From the NCBI GenBank assembly GCA_910578495.1, contig CAJTRE010000004.1:1-64000 (forward strand): a stretch of 64,000 nucleotides of DNA, written 5' to 3'. Both the position numbers and the translations under genes were made by a program. The stretch comes from an uncultured Dorea sp. (lineage in GTDB: Bacteria > Bacillota > Clostridia > Lachnospirales > Lachnospiraceae). Below, one piece after another: positions 41,644 through 49,818 of this stretch (position 1 is the first letter of the stretch; every line of letters starts with the position of its first letter). Under the pieces are notes generated by a model, which worked only from the letters and a program-made list of their open reading frames with translations, searched no databases and was not told the origin of the DNA.

Positions 41644-42900
41644 ATGGAAGAGTATAAAGGTCCACAAGAAGAATATTCTTTTTTACAGGAAGTAATCAAG
41701 GATGAGACGGGCAGTGCAAGAAAACTGAAAGCGGATATTTGGCGAATGATCGTCTTAGGCGCTGTTTTCGGAATTGTTGCATGTGCTAGTTTTTGTGTGT
41801 TTAAACCATGGATAGAAAAAGGTGTTGCCCAAAATCCGGAAGCAGTTACAATCCCAAAGGAAGAAGATAAAGAGAGTGAAAAGGGAAAGGACACGACGGC
41901 AGAATCGAAAGAGAAGTTGTCGGAGAAAGAAACCTATAGACGTATGATCGGTTCTTTAGATTTGCTTTCCGTTACGATGAAAAAAAGTATGGTGGAGCTT
42001 GTTGCTGTGCCGGTGAACGGAGCGTCGGAGAAAGGGAAAGCACAGGCAGATCAATGTGTATCGGGAGTGATTGTTGCGGATAATGGGCAGGAACTTTTGA
42101 TTCTTGCGCAGACGATTGAACGTACTGCAAAAGAGAGGTTTGAGGGTGTCTTTTTTGATGGAACGTTCTGTTCGGCAAAGGAGAAAAAGACTGATAAAAA
42201 TCTTGGACTCAGCGTGTATGCTGTAAGACGGGAGGATGTGAACCGAAAAACGCTCGGGCAGCTTCGGACGGTGGAACTTGGAAGTTCGCACCGAGTAGAA
42301 TCAGGAGATGTGGTTGTTCTGCTTGGAAAACCATTTGGCAAAGACGAGGCGGTGGGTTATGGGATTGTTTCTTCCTGTGAGAAGTTCGTGGAGTGTGCGG
42401 ATGGGCAATACCGGGTGATAGAGGTGGAATTAGCCGGGTTCGGCGGCAGCAGCGGCGTTGTTTTAGACCGGGACGGAAAAGTGGTGGGTGTGATTGATCC
42501 GTCAGTAAAGAATATGGATGACAGTACATTTGTTGACGGATATGCCATTTCCGATTTGAAAAATGTGATAGAATTTTTGTCCAATGGTGCGGGAGTTCCA
42601 TATCTGGGCATTCATGGTACAGATGTGACGGAAGAAATGGTGGCGGAACATGGAATTCCGGAAGGAATGTATGTAAAGGAAGTTGAAGCGGGTTCTCCGG
42701 CTATGGAGGCGGGAATTCAAAGTGGAGATATTCTTACTTATATGGATGACTTGCAGATTGGCAGTTATAAAGTCTACCAGAATATATTGATGAGCAGTCC
42801 GGAGGGAAGCAGGGTGAGTCTGAAAGGCTGCCGGCAGGGAGCTGAAAAAAATGACTATGTGGATATTGATTTCACAGTAACTGTAAAAACAAAGAAATAA
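41644..42900 (+). CDS. HtrA-like membrane protein with PDZ, catalytic residues missing
   Basis: 418 residues. Cytoplasmic N-terminus, one transmembrane helix (about 36-54, IVLGAVFGIVACASFCVF), a charged linker, a trypsin-like domain (about 105-315) and a PDZ domain (about 318-415, YLGIHGTDVTEEMVAEHGIP, AGIQSGDILTYMDD). In HtrA proteases the first core strand is followed by a catalytic His (NNHVV); here it reads LILAQTIE. The Asp motif (DLAVLKV-like) reads NLGLSVYAV, and the Ser motif GNSGG is GGSSG. With His and Asp both absent, proteolysis is unlikely, and a binding or regulatory role is inferred. Similar degenerate forms are common in Lachnospiraceae. Confidence 0.85.
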   Translation: MEEYKGPQEEYSFLQEVIKDETGSARKLKADIWRMIVLGAVFGIVACASFCVFKPWIEKGVAQNPEAVTIPKEEDKESEKGKDTTAESKEKLSEKETYRRMIGSLDLLSVTMKKSMVELVAVPVNGASEKGKAQADQCVSGVIVADNGQELLILAQTIERTAKERFEGVFFDGTFCSAKEKKTDKNLGLSVYAVRREDVNRKTLGQLRTVELGSSHRVESGDVVVLLGKPFGKDEAVGYGIVSSCEKFVECADGQYRVIEVELAGFGGSSGVVLDRDGKVVGVIDPSVKNMDDSTFVDGYAISDLKNVIEFLSNGAGVPYLGIHGTDVTEEMVAEHGIPEGMYVKEVEAGSPAMEAGIQSGDILTYMDDLQIGSYKVYQNILMSSPEGSRVSLKGCRQGAEKNDYVDIDFTVTVKTKK

Positions 42901-42944
42901 AACGTAAAATTATAAGACAGATGATAGAAAGAGGCAGAAATATT

Positions 42945-43886
42945 ATGAGATATATAAAAACGCTTGCAGAAGGTGAGACAATTCGCAGTATTTATTTGTG
43001 TAAAGGAAAACGTAGCGCAGAAACAAGAAACGGGAAACCGTATGATAATCTGATTCTGCAAGATAAGACAGGTACACTGGACGGGAAGGTATGGGACCCC
43101 AATTCGGGAGGAATTGCGGACTATGACGAGATGGATTTTATTGAAGTGTTTGGTGAGGTAGTCAGTTATAATAATAATCTTCAGCTCAATATCAAACAGA
43201 TTCGGAAAGCGTATGAGGATGAATATGTGGCAGCGGATTATATGCCGACTAGCGAGAAGAGTGCAGACGGGATGTATAAGGAGCTGATGGGATATGTAAA
43301 ACAGATTGGAAATCCGTATCTGCGCCAGATTGTAGAGTTTTATTTTGTGAATGATAAGGCATTTATTAAGAAGTTTAAAGAACACTCTGCGGCAAAGACT
43401 GTACATCATGGATTTGCCGGGGGACTTCTTGAACATACGCTGAGTGTGGTGAAGTTCTGTGAGTATATGGTGGGAGCATATCCGATTCTGAACAAAGATT
43501 TGTTGTATGCGGCTGCAATCTGTCATGATATTGGAAAGACAAGGGAATTATCCCCATTCCCGGAAAATGATTATACAGACGACGGGCAGCTTCTCGGCCA
43601 TATCGTTATAGGTGTGGAGATGATCAGTGAAGCTGTGAGAAGTATTTCAGGGTGTCCGGAGAAATTGGTGAGCGAGCTGAAGCATTGTGTTGTGGCACAT
43701 CATGGCGAGCTGGAATATGGTTCTCCGAAAAAGCCTGCACTGGCAGAGGCGCTGGCGCTTAATTTTGCGGATTGTACAGATGCAAAAATGCAGACATTGA
43801 CAGAGATTTTCAAAGATAAAAATACCAACGACTGGCTGGGCTATAATCGAATGTTCGAGTCGAATCTGCGAAAAACCAGCATATAG
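42945..43886 (+). CDS. yhaM: YhaM-type 3'-5' exoribonuclease (OB fold plus HD)
   Basis: 313 residues. An N-terminal OB fold (about 8-95, DNLILQDKTGTLDGKVWD) binds nucleic acid, and the HD domain has HHGFAGGLLEHTLSVVKF (about 150) and AICHDIGKTREL (about 190) with downstream His residues (LGHIVIG, AHHGELEYG) that bind metals. YhaM/CBF1 enzymes trim RNA and single-stranded DNA from the 3' end. The start follows AGAGG; the longer frame to 42921 lacks a site. It is downstream of the HtrA-like gene on the same strand. Confidence 0.9.
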   Translation: MRYIKTLAEGETIRSIYLCKGKRSAETRNGKPYDNLILQDKTGTLDGKVWDPNSGGIADYDEMDFIEVFGEVVSYNNNLQLNIKQIRKAYEDEYVAADYMPTSEKSADGMYKELMGYVKQIGNPYLRQIVEFYFVNDKAFIKKFKEHSAAKTVHHGFAGGLLEHTLSVVKFCEYMVGAYPILNKDLLYAAAICHDIGKTRELSPFPENDYTDDGQLLGHIVIGVEMISEAVRSISGCPEKLVSELKHCVVAHHGELEYGSPKKPALAEALALNFADCTDAKMQTLTEIFKDKNTNDWLGYNRMFESNLRKTSI

Positions 43887-43952
43887 GAATATTATATAAA
43901 GGGAAAGAGGACGAAAGAGTGCTCTTTTCTTTCATTTTATAAGGGAGAAGTT

Positions 43953-45404
43953 ATGAATAAAAACGACATAGTACAGGTGAAAATCGAGGATATTGGTGTA
44001 AACGGGGAAGGTATCGGGAAGGTGGATGGCTACACATTGTTTATTAAAGATGGGATTATTGGCGATGTAGTTGAGGCCAAGCTTATGAAGACTAAGAAAA
44101 ATTATGGGTATGCCAGACTTATGAAAGTGCTTCAACCGTCGGACGACCGCGTGAAGGAACCGGTTTGTGCCATGGCGAGGAAATGTGGGGGCTGCCAGCT
44201 TCAAGAGATGAGGTATAAAAGCCAGCTTGCGTTTAAGGAAAAGAAAGTCCGAGGGAATCTCATGCGTATTGGTGAAGTGCCGGAGGAACTGCTGGATCAG
44301 GTTATGGAACCGATCGTTGGAATGGAAGAAACAGAAGGGCTGGACGCTCCGTATCATTATCGGAATAAAGCACAGTTTCCCATAGGAATGGACAAAGAGG
44401 GAAATATTGTTGCGGGATTTTATGCAGGGCGTACACATAGTATTATCCCCAATACAGATTGTGTTCTTGGCGTGTCAGTCAATGAGGATATATTGACATG
44501 TGTAATTCATTTTATGAAAGAGTACCATGTTCCGGTATATGATGAGACTGCGCATAAAGGCTTGGTACGGCATGTGTTGATTCGATATGGATTTACCACA
44601 AAAGAAATTATGGTTTGTTTGGTAATAAATGGAGAAAAGGTGCCTCATCAAGAAGTATTGGCGGAGAGGCTTCGTAAGATTCCGGGAATGACAAGTATTA
44701 CGCTTAGTATTAACAAAGAAAAAACGAATGTAATTATGGGCAATGAGATAAAACTAATCTGGGGGCAGTCTTTTATTACAGATTATATTGGAAATGTAAA
44801 ATACCAGATTTCGCCGTTGTCATTTTATCAAGTGAATCCTGTGCAGACTGAGAAATTGTATAATCTTGCTCTTGAATATGCAGGACTTTCAGATTATGCA
44901 GAAGATGTATCTGCGGCGGGTGTTCGGCAAAAGCCGGTAGTGTGGGATTTGTACTGCGGTATCGGAACAATCTCTCTTTTTTTGGCGCAAAAAGCGGGAC
45001 AAGTGTACGGTGTGGAGATTGTACCGCAGGCTATTGAAGATGCGAAAAATAATGCAAGGATAAATAGAATCCGAAACGCAGAATTTTATGTGGGGAAAGC
45101 GGAAGAAGTATTGCCGAAATATTATGAGGATTACGCAAAAGAACATGGCGGACAGAAAGCACATGCAGATGTAATCGTGGTAGACCCGCCGAGAAAAGGC
45201 TGCGAAGAAACCTTGCTTCAAACGATGGTGGACATGGAGCCGGAACGTATTGTGTATGTAAGCTGTGATTCTGCGACACTGGCGAGAGATATGAAGTTTT
45301 TACGGGGGAATGGTTATGAGATAGAAAGAGTGCGGGCAGTGGATCAGTTTCCACATACGGTACACACAGAATGTGTGGTGGGAATGCAAAGGAAACATAT
45401 CTAG
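43953..45404 (+). CDS. rlmD: 23S rRNA (uracil-5-)-methyltransferase RlmD/RumA type
   Basis: 483 residues. N-terminal TRAM domain (about 1-60), an iron-sulfur cluster motif CAMARKCGGCQLQEM (about 70), a SAM-binding fold with VWDLYCGIGTISLFLAQKAG (about 330) and the catalytic Cys in VVDPPRKGC / YVSCDSATLARDMKFL (about 435). It makes m5U in rRNA, probably at position 1939 or 747. AAGGGAGAAG precedes the start. The gene is intact, but its 3' end borders an accessory island, which fits the known use of rumA ends as integration sites in streptococci. Confidence 0.93.
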   Translation: MNKNDIVQVKIEDIGVNGEGIGKVDGYTLFIKDGIIGDVVEAKLMKTKKNYGYARLMKVLQPSDDRVKEPVCAMARKCGGCQLQEMRYKSQLAFKEKKVRGNLMRIGEVPEELLDQVMEPIVGMEETEGLDAPYHYRNKAQFPIGMDKEGNIVAGFYAGRTHSIIPNTDCVLGVSVNEDILTCVIHFMKEYHVPVYDETAHKGLVRHVLIRYGFTTKEIMVCLVINGEKVPHQEVLAERLRKIPGMTSITLSINKEKTNVIMGNEIKLIWGQSFITDYIGNVKYQISPLSFYQVNPVQTEKLYNLALEYAGLSDYAEDVSAAGVRQKPVVWDLYCGIGTISLFLAQKAGQVYGVEIVPQAIEDAKNNARINRIRNAEFYVGKAEEVLPKYYEDYAKEHGGQKAHADVIVVDPPRKGCEETLLQTMVDMEPERIVYVSCDSATLARDMKFLRGNGYEIERVRAVDQFPHTVHTECVVGMQRKHI

Positions 45405-45592
45405 AAATCCTTTATTTTAAGCTGTTTTATAAGCATTTTGTGTTTTTAGAGGACGAGGAAGGGAATTGGAATAAGAGGATGGAGAAGTATTTTGAGGTTT
45501 CGGCAGTGGTAGATGTGGGGTGTGGGGGGGTACAAAAGAATCTGTTTATTAGAGAAATGATAGTATTATAAAAATAATTTAGCGGAAAAGCG

Positions 45593-45634
45593 AAAGAAGT
45601 TTTACATTGGGAAATAATGTGGAACTTCTTTTTT
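45593..45634 (+). terminator. terminator downstream of rlmD
   Basis: AAAGAAGT, then ACATT, pair with AATGT, then AACTTCTTT, around GGGAAAT, followed by TTTT. The 320 bases between rlmD and the recombinase-like gene contain this hairpin, a G-run (GGGGGGG at about 45524) and no supported gene. Confidence 0.75.
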
Positions 45635-45724
45635 GTAAAAAACACTGCAAAATGTTTACTTTTTATTTGTTTTATGATAATTTGAAAATAAAATAATAAT
45701 TTTATGATGAAAGGGGAGGGAAAT

Positions 45725-46738
45725 ATGACATTTGATGAAGTTATTTGGAATTTTATGAGTAGCGTTGAAACAGATAAAGCAGATGGAACTTCTATTACAT
45801 ATAAAAGGAAAATATATGTATTTCAAGAATATATTAATTCGGTATTACAGGCAAAAGATGTGAATTTTCAAAGTATTTTGACTGCGATGACAAAAGAACA
45901 ATTGGTAGATTCAGTGCAGTATTATGTTAAGACATATGATGTAAAATATGTGGCTACCGTAGAAACTTATAATACAGTGGTAGGAGTATTTTTTGATTTT
46001 ATATCTTCTTTCTATGGATGGAAAAATCCCTTGTTTGAAACTAGAACGAAGAATTTGGAATTAAAAGCGGCATATGATAAAAAGATATCCGAATTAAAAT
46101 TAAATGCCAAGGAACAAGTAGAACCATTGACAGATAATGAAGCAGGACAACTTCTGGATATTTGCGATGAAAAAATAGATAATGCAACTCTCGAAAAACT
46201 GGAAAGCGGAGCGAATAATGGAGAGTTTTCGGCATATATATCATCTTTGATATCAAAAATAGTACTATTATTTGGAACCAAAAATGGCTGTTTGAATGAA
46301 TTGAAAATATCTGATTATGATTGCAAATTGAATAAATTAAAAATCAATGGATTTTGGGTTCATTTACCAGATAGATTTGCCATTCAAATGAGAAGTTATA
46401 TGAAATTTCGAGAACAAATATTAGGGGCAGAAGGGGAGGAAAGGCTTTTTGTAGATATAAGAAAGAATAAGCGAAAATTAGATAATACAAAAATGTTCTA
46501 TATATTGAAAGGAATTACAGGAAATGTACAAGCTAAGTGCATTGCGAAGTATGCGATTATACAGATGATAAAATTGGGTGTTCCTTCTCATACAATTAAG
46601 GAATTTACGGGATATTCAAATGATGTTTATCAATTTTGTCTGGAAAGTAATGAGCAGGATAGCATTCTCATGACTTTTGAAAAAAGCAAAATATTGGATT
46701 CAGCCTTAAGGAGGAGTAATTTGTATGATAAGATGTAG
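45725..46738 (+). CDS. degenerate tyrosine-recombinase-like protein
   Basis: 337 residues. The N-terminal ~100 residues resemble a SAM-like core-binding domain of phage integrases (SITYKRKIYVFQEYINSVLQ), and the C-terminal part follows the catalytic-domain outline: LLFGTKNGCLNELKISDYDC where integrases have TGLRxxELxxLxWxDID, and IIQMIKLGVPSHTIKEFTGY where they have the LGH box. The first Arg is replaced (NGCLNEL), no HxxR box is seen, and a final Tyr is uncertain. So the fold is likely, but recombinase activity is doubtful. GGGGAGGG precedes the start. Its place behind rlmD suggests a derived integrase or a DNA-binding regulator of the island. Confidence 0.55.
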   Translation: MTFDEVIWNFMSSVETDKADGTSITYKRKIYVFQEYINSVLQAKDVNFQSILTAMTKEQLVDSVQYYVKTYDVKYVATVETYNTVVGVFFDFISSFYGWKNPLFETRTKNLELKAAYDKKISELKLNAKEQVEPLTDNEAGQLLDICDEKIDNATLEKLESGANNGEFSAYISSLISKIVLLFGTKNGCLNELKISDYDCKLNKLKINGFWVHLPDRFAIQMRSYMKFREQILGAEGEERLFVDIRKNKRKLDNTKMFYILKGITGNVQAKCIAKYAIIQMIKLGVPSHTIKEFTGYSNDVYQFCLESNEQDSILMTFEKSKILDSALRRSNLYDKM

Positions 46739-46928
46739 TGAAAATTTATAGTTCTTTAATATAATTTACTTTTATTAAGAATATTTGGGTAGGGGTTGCG
46801 TTGACTTATTTAAGGGGAGGATGCGAGGAAATATGTTTAATGAAAGATAAAAAATATGAGGTGACAAACTATAAATAGTCAAATGTTTTTTGAAAAAATA
46901 ATCAAGTAAAAAAGGGCAACTTTACCAG

Positions 46929-46957
46929 ACCATCTGAATACGGCGTATTTCAGATGG
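46929..46957. repeat. hairpin near the right end of the IS110-family element
   Basis: CCATCTGAATAC and GTATTTCAGATGG form an almost perfect hairpin around CGGC some 30 bases past the transposase stop. It may be the transposase terminator or part of the element end. Confidence 0.6.
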
Positions 46958-46985
46958 GATAAAACAAGGTTATGTAAGGTAGTGG

Positions 46986-48161
46986 CTAACGAAGCTTCTG
47001 AACGTTAAAGTCTACATCCTGCCTCTCCAATGCATAGATGACTCTAATCAGTTTCTTTGCTACATGAGTAATGGCTACCCTGTGTTTTTTGCCTTCTGCA
47101 CGTTTCTTTGCGTAATAAGTTGCAAAGGTTAAGTCAAATCGGATTAAGGGAAGGCAGGCATTAAGAAGTACGTAACGAAGCTGTGAAGAACCATGCTTTA
47201 CCATTCTGCCACCATGAGATTCTGTTCCCGAATCGTTAATGCCAGGTTCGATTCCGGCAAATGCAAGCATCTGCCCGGGATTAGAAAAATTTGATATGTC
47301 ACCATATTCAGCATAAATAACAGCTGCTGAAATAGGACCGATACCGGGAACAGACATGTAGTGAGGATGTACTTCTTCAATTAGTTTGGTAATCTCGGTT
47401 TCAAGGGTTTTGATTTCCTTGCAGAGAGAATTGTACAGGGCTAACAAACTGTTTAATTCAATGTCAAAGATAGAATTATTGACACCGACTGTGTTAGCAG
47501 CCAGTTCTTTCAAACGAAGGAATTGTTGTATAGAAAACTTTCCTCTTGAAATACAACGGAGCCTGTCATAAGATGCCAGATTCATATGGGCCATTTTTTC
47601 GGCAGAGCCATAGTTTTCAAGGAGATAAATGGCAGTTTTGGAAAGTCGCTCATTGAAGAATGGTTTAAATTCCGGAGAGGTATGGTCTAAAACATTTGTG
47701 ATCTTTACAAGATAAAAAGAACGCTGTCGGATCAGCCTGTCACGCAAACGGGTTAGTGACTTTAGAGAATAAGCATGGTAAAATCCTTTTGAATGGGGCT
47801 TGTACTCAACCGTCATTAACCACCGAGCTATTGATTCGCAGTCAACAGAATCGGTTTTGGTCCGCCTTAAAGTTGTAGACTTTTTATATTCCTTGATGAG
47901 AACTGGATGAACTTCCATGAAGCTGTGGTGAGCGTTCTCAAGGAAGAGTTCAAGATTGAGGGCATAATGGGCAGTTGATTCAAACCCTATTTTTATATCC
48001 TCAGGATTGGAGAGTGAGTTAAGCGAAATAAGCAGTTTTTCAAAACCATCCTTATCATTAGTGATGGTAAATTTGGAAAGAATCTGCTGGTCGACTGCGG
48101 AAATGATGCAGCAATCGTGTTTGTACTTGGAAATGTCAATTCCGACAAAGTACATGGACAT
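46986..48161 (-). CDS. IS110-family DEDD transposase
   Basis: 391 residues, normal length. The RuvC-like domain has Asp in YFVGIDISKYKHD (N-terminus), Glu in IGFESTAHYALNL (about 60) and the paired Asp in RTKTDSVDCESIARWL (about 100). The C-terminal Transposase_20 domain has VPGIGPISAAVIYAEYGDIS (about 275) and the catalytic-Ser region GINDSGTESHGGRMVKHGSS. Start at 48161 behind AGGAGG; the frame open to 48296 extends into the non-coding leader. Intact, so likely active. IS110 enzymes use a structured non-coding RNA to choose the target. Confidence 0.93.
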   Translation of the reverse strand: MSMYFVGIDISKYKHDCCIISAVDQQILSKFTITNDKDGFEKLLISLNSLSNPEDIKIGFESTAHYALNLELFLENAHHSFMEVHPVLIKEYKKSTTLRRTKTDSVDCESIARWLMTVEYKPHSKGFYHAYSLKSLTRLRDRLIRQRSFYLVKITNVLDHTSPEFKPFFNERLSKTAIYLLENYGSAEKMAHMNLASYDRLRCISRGKFSIQQFLRLKELAANTVGVNNSIFDIELNSLLALYNSLCKEIKTLETEITKLIEEVHPHYMSVPGIGPISAAVIYAEYGDISNFSNPGQMLAFAGIEPGINDSGTESHGGRMVKHGSSQLRYVLLNACLPLIRFDLTFATYYAKKRAEGKKHRVAITHVAKKLIRVIYALERQDVDFNVQKLR

Positions 48162-48350
48162 AGAAAAACCTCCTAAAAAATATTTTAGCACTGTTGTCTT
48201 CCACAGAGAATTCGGCTGTGTAATCACGTAAATAGAAACGTCAAGCGTTAACAAACTAATTACCAGTAATAGACGAAAAGCTGTGGTCTGAGTCACCTCC
48301 GAACAGTCAAAGCTGTAATTTTATAGGTACAGATCCACAGTGCTTTAAGT
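48162..48350 (-). ncRNA. candidate bridge RNA of the IS110 element
   Basis: In IS110-group elements the bridge RNA is encoded in the non-coding DNA upstream of the transposase. Here this stretch holds no gene and several complementary blocks: AGCTGTGG (48280s) with CCACAG (48330s), and two short CAGAGAATTCGGCTGTG / ACAGTCAAAGCTGT hairpins. The location is from the family; the limits and loops are not resolved. Confidence 0.35.
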
Positions 48351-48450
48351 ATTATAATGGAGTATTCAATAAAACCCAAGAGCTTGGGAGAAAGGAGAAT
48401 AATCCATTACCCTCAAAAGAGGATAATTGGATTATACGAGGATATATGAT

Positions 48451-48889
48451 ATGAATTTTAGTGAGATTTTTCCATATGTTTTTTCATTGTTGGTTGGGGT
48501 ATGTTCATGGAAAGGAACTTATATGACGTTGTCTAAGAAAGTTCAACATGATATAGATATTCTTAAAGAATCAAATAAGCATGAAATAGAAAAGTTAATG
48601 AATCAACATAAATTAGATATGGATTCATTGATAGAACAGCACAAAATGGAATTAGAAAAGATTGAAAAAGAGCATCAAAATTAAGATGCAATTATTAGAA
48701 AAAGAGCATCAAAATGAGATAAAAAGGAAAGAAAAGGAGTTAGAGGATTCGGCTAAATATGGAGCAGTAAAAGATATTGTAGGGGGATTATTTGGAGGAA
48801 TAATGAGTAATGCTATGGGGGCGCCAGAATTGCAAGAGGAAATTAATAAAAAGATTAAAGAAGGGTTAAAGGGAACTTCAAAGGAATAG
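48451..48889 (+). pseudogene. membrane-anchored coiled-coil protein, frameshifted
   Basis: Starts at ATG 48451 behind GAGGATATA. An N-terminal hydrophobic segment (FPYVFSLLVGVCSWKGTYM) is followed by a coiled coil (HDIDILKESNKHEIEKLMNQ, LDMDSLIEQHKMELEKIEKE) ending at a TAA (48682-48684). Removing one T at 48681-48682 restores HQNKMQLLEKEHQNEIKRKE and continues through SAKYGAVKDIVGGLFGGIMS to 48889, giving about 145 residues. The frameshift lies in an 18-base string repeated at 48664 and 48698. It is directly upstream of the TIR gene and probably its partner. Whether the shift is real, programmed or an error cannot be told. Confidence 0.65.
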
Positions 48890-48920
48890 CATTGTTACGT
48901 AAAAGAAAGGGGAAGGAATT

Positions 48921-49793
48921 GTGAATACAAAAAATAAACTAAATAGATTATCATTTTTGAAAAATCAAATGATGAATAGCGGTGTGTATGAAATAGAGGA
49001 TATAGAACCAACAATATGCCAAATATTCAGAGATATTTTTGGCATCGGAAGTGAGTATACAAAAAAAGCAAACAAAATACAAAATGGCTTTATAGTTCCA
49101 TCTTCTGTAAAAATGATGTATGGACAGGCTACAAAGGAGCAGTATAGAGAAGAAAAATTTAAAATGTATATGAAACTTATTTCGCAGGCAGAGGCATATG
49201 TTATGGTTGAAGGGATGGATGATGGAACAGTAGAAACATCGAATTTAGAAAATTTAAAGTCGGATGAGCATAGTATTTTCCTTTCATATTGTTGGAATGA
49301 TACAGAAAGAGCAAACAAAATTGACGAATATTTACGAAAAAAAGGTATAGAGGTTACTCGTGATATTAGAGGAGTGGACAATTGGCAAAGTTTAAAAGAT
49401 TTTATGCAGACAATAAGGGAAAATGATTTTGCAGTATTGCTTATAAGTGATTCATATCTTAAATCTATAAATTGTATGCATGAAGTCTTAGAAATAATGA
49501 AAGAAGTAGAATATTGTAAGCGTATTTTTCCTGCTATTATTGATACAAATATATATTCAACAGAAGAACAAATAAAATATGTGAAATATTGGGAAAAGAG
49601 AGTTGAGGTGTTGAAGAAAAATTTAATGGGATTAGGTTATACCAATGGGCTAGCTTTGGGGCAAGAGTTAAAAAAATCAGAAGATATAGCTCGCTCCATT
49701 GCGGAATTTTTGATTAATATAGCAGATATGAAAAATCCAGATATTGATAACATTCATGAAGCCATATATCAGAGAATTCAAACGTATGTTTAA
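48921..49793 (+). CDS. TIR-domain protein
   Basis: 290 residues. Residues 1-112 form an unnamed N-terminal helical domain (EPTICQIFRDIFGIGSEYTK). Residues 115-250 are a TIR domain: HSIFLSYCWNDTERANKIDE, KKGIEVTRDIRGVDNWQSLK, ENDFAVLLISDSYLKSINCM, with the presumed NADase Glu in CMHEVLEIM. Bacterial TIR proteins make NAD-derived signals or deplete NAD during phage attack. The start is a GTG at 48921 with GGGGAAGG upstream. It is 31 bases after the membrane coiled-coil gene, forming a two-gene unit; RhuM follows 25 bases later. Effector or sensor role is inferred. Confidence 0.85.
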   Translation: MNTKNKLNRLSFLKNQMMNSGVYEIEDIEPTICQIFRDIFGIGSEYTKKANKIQNGFIVPSSVKMMYGQATKEQYREEKFKMYMKLISQAEAYVMVEGMDDGTVETSNLENLKSDEHSIFLSYCWNDTERANKIDEYLRKKGIEVTRDIRGVDNWQSLKDFMQTIRENDFAVLLISDSYLKSINCMHEVLEIMKEVEYCKRIFPAIIDTNIYSTEEQIKYVKYWEKRVEVLKKNLMGLGYTNGLALGQELKKSEDIARSIAEFLINIADMKNPDIDNIHEAIYQRIQTYV

Positions 49794-49818
49794 AGAAGTG
49801 AAGATGGAGGAGTTCTAA

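Larger units (their letters stand above)
46929..48350 (-). mobile_element. IS110-family insertion sequence (ends approximate)
   Basis: One DEDD transposase gene with about 190 bases of structured non-coding DNA before it and a hairpin after it. IS110 elements lack terminal inverted repeats, so the ends given are estimates. It lies between the recombinase-like gene and the coiled-coil/TIR pair. Confidence 0.6.

Noticed and set aside
41644..42900. Active HtrA/DegP protease
   Set aside because: The catalytic His and Asp motifs are absent, so it is described as HtrA-like without claimed activity.
45371..45571. 66-codon frame after rlmD
   Set aside because: Overlaps the rlmD end in another frame, has no ribosome site and low-complexity codons (Gly-rich from a G-run).
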